Shown in pieces: positions 6,021 to 7,202 of a stretch of DNA of 7,202 nucleotides. The notes beneath the pieces were generated by a model that worked only from the letters and a program-made list of their open reading frames with translations, was not told where the DNA came from and ran no database searches. The stretch lies in contig ASHK01000270.1 of NCBI GenBank assembly GCA_000695745.1, positions 1 through 7,202 of the forward strand, read 5' to 3'. The first letter of the stretch is position 1; the number at the start of each line of letters is the position of its first letter. Made by a program: the position numbers and the translations under genes. The DNA comes from Vibrio madracius. GTDB taxonomy: Bacteria; Pseudomonadota; Gammaproteobacteria; Enterobacterales; Vibrionaceae.

Positions 6021-7202
6021 TTAAGCATTTTTTGGTGGAGTAAATGCCATCAGTCCAGGCACTTTGCCTGTGTATTTCTCAATGCGGACTAATGAAGAGT
6101 TCGCCGCACATCCGTTAGCAAGACGTGAGGTTGGAATATCACTTGTTAGTACGTTTGCTCCGCCATTTCGGCACATACCTGTTTCAGGGTCTAGATCAGG
6201 CCAGCCACCTTCGTGGATACAGACAGAACCTTGTTTGATGCCATCGGTGACTAAAGCACCTACCAGCACTTGGCCACGGTCATTGTAGGCACGAACGAGG
6301 TCACCAGTTTTGATACCATGTTTTTTCGCATCTTCGGTGTTGATCGAAATAGGCTCACGGTTGGCGATCGCGTAATCTTCACGAAGCTTAGCGTAGTTAA
6401 ACTGACTGTGTAAGCGGTCTGCTGAGTGTGCGGTCATTAACTGAAGTTCGCCGTCTTTAGCAGTACCAAAGAACTCAGTAGGCACCATCCACGTCGGATG
6501 CGGAGGGCAGTCTTCATACCCATAGCCTTCAATAGTTTTCGAATAGATCTCAATTTTGCCACTTGGCGTACCTAGTGGGTTCATTACCGGATCTTTTCTA
6601 AAATCAGCATGACGGACAAATCCAGCGGCTTTCTTGCTGAACTTCATCTCGATCAGTTCATTGGTCTCCCAGAACTTACCGAAGTTTGGCATACGAACGC
6701 GTGCTGCTCGGCCACCTTTTTGAGCAGTTTCATAGAAACCTTTCAGCCAATCCATTTCAGATTTGCCTTCGGTGTACACGTCACGACCACCTGCTTTAAT
6801 CAGCTCAGACATATCAGCAAATACGTCGAAGTCATTACGAGCTTCACCTTGAGGTTCCACCACCTTCTTCATTGGGACGAGATGTTGGTTACTGTAGTCA
6901 CCTGTCATCGTCATATCATTACGCTCAAATGAGGTTGTGATAGGAAGTACAATGTCAGCATGTTTTGCCGCGGCAGTCCAATAGATCTCAGAAATAACAA
7001 CAAGCTCTGGTTTCTGCCATGCTTTGATCAAACGGTTCGTATCTTGGTGGTGAGTAAAGTTGGCACCGCCAGCCCACCAGATCATCTTAATGTCTGGGAA
7101 CACTTTCTCATGGCCGTTATGCTGATATGGTTGACCTGGATTTTCCAGTGCTTCAACAATACGAGCAACCGGGAATGAGTTAACAGCGCCTGAGACTGCC
7201 AA
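6021..7202 (-). CDS. torA: Trimethylamine-N-oxide reductase TorA, C-terminal part
   Basis: Periplasmic molybdenum (bis-MGD) oxidoreductase of the DMSO reductase family. It reduces TMAO to trimethylamine as the terminal step of an anaerobic respiratory chain fed by a TorC-type cytochrome c. The window holds the last 393-394 codons, roughly half of a protein usually about 820-850 residues long. The gene continues past 7202, and the TTG at the edge is an internal Leu codon rather than a start. Visible family blocks include [33 protein letters not shown] and [18 protein letters not shown] in the cofactor-binding domains. The C-terminal molydopterin-binding domain carries [19 protein letters not shown] and GGWPDLDP. 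The Mo-ligand serine, Tat signal and start lie outside. TorZ or BisC are alternatives, but the sequence reads more like Vibrio TorA. No disruption is seen. Confidence 0.9.
   Translation of the reverse strand: MAVSGAVNSFPVARIVEALENPGQPYQHNGHEKVFPDIKMIWWAGGANFTHHQDTNRLIKAWQKPELVVISEIYWTAAAKHADIVLPITTSFERNDMTMTGDYSNQHLVPMKKVVEPQGEARNDFDVFADMSELIKAGGRDVYTEGKSEMDWLKGFYETAQKGGRAARVRMPNFGKFWETNELIEMKFSKKAAGFVRHADFRKDPVMNPLGTPSGKIEIYSKTIEGYGYEDCPPHPTWMVPTEFFGTAKDGELQLMTAHSADRLHSQFNYAKLREDYAIANREPISINTEDAKKHGIKTGDLVRAYNDRGQVLVGALVTDGIKQGSVCIHEGGWPDLDPETGMCRNGGANVLTSDIPTSRLANGCAANSSLVRIEKYTGKVPGLMAFTPPKNA

Noticed and set aside
6609..6932. 107-codon plus-strand ORF inside torA
   Set aside because: It is fully antisense to conserved TorA sequence and is best explained as a shadow frame.
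6021..7202. Treating the TTG at the right edge as the start of a 393-residue protein
   Set aside because: The sequence is internal to a TorA-like protein of over 800 residues. The codon is an ordinary Leu at the window boundary.
1..7202. Mobile element, defence system or other new multi-gene system
   Set aside because: No transposase, integrase, terminal repeats, CRISPR repeats, toxin-antitoxin pair or unusual gene cluster was found. The recognised genes are ordinary chromosomal genes in separate transcription units.

Overview
The window looks like chromosomal DNA of a marine gammaproteobacterium, most likely a Vibrio or close relative. The evidence is moderate GC content, Vibrionaceae-like GltS, PdxY and TorA proteins, a YbdG-type MscS channel, and an exported glutathione peroxidase of the gammaproteobacterial type. 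It is mostly housekeeping and respiratory content. I see no insertion sequence, integrase, tRNA, CRISPR array or phage gene, and nothing that reads as a new multi-gene system.

Layout, left to right. Positions 1-1051 (minus) hold a secreted patatin/PLA2-like acyl hydrolase; its C-terminus lies beyond the left edge and its frame is broken twice. Positions 1052-1353 are a divergent intergenic region with two perfect 12-bp palindromes and a possible 28-residue hydrophobic small protein. Positions 1354-1900 (plus) hold an exported glutathione peroxidase, also broken twice. It converges on gltS (1968-3194, minus), the sodium/glutamate symporter, with a hairpin between them. Positions 3195-3585 are a 391-bp region that probably carries the gltS promoter and leader. 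Positions 3586-4859 (minus) hold a YbdG-like small mechanosensitive channel that starts with TTG and has one frameshift near its C-terminus. pdxY (5082-5939, plus) encodes pyridoxal kinase and is divergent from the channel gene. A strong two-way terminator (5974-6005) separates pdxY from the C-terminal half of torA (6021-7202, minus), the periplasmic TMAO reductase, which runs off the right edge.

The genes look like independent transcription units rather than one pathway. Together they cover glutamate uptake, osmotic protection, cofactor salvage, peroxide defence, lipid hydrolysis and anaerobic TMAO respiration.

The most striking feature is technical or evolutionary. Five separate one-base deficits, near 629, 598, 1554, 1701 and 3720, break three genes. 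Each can be repaired by lengthening a short same-base run by one base. gltS, pdxY and the visible part of torA are intact. This fits base-calling or assembly errors better than decay, but the sequence alone cannot settle it.
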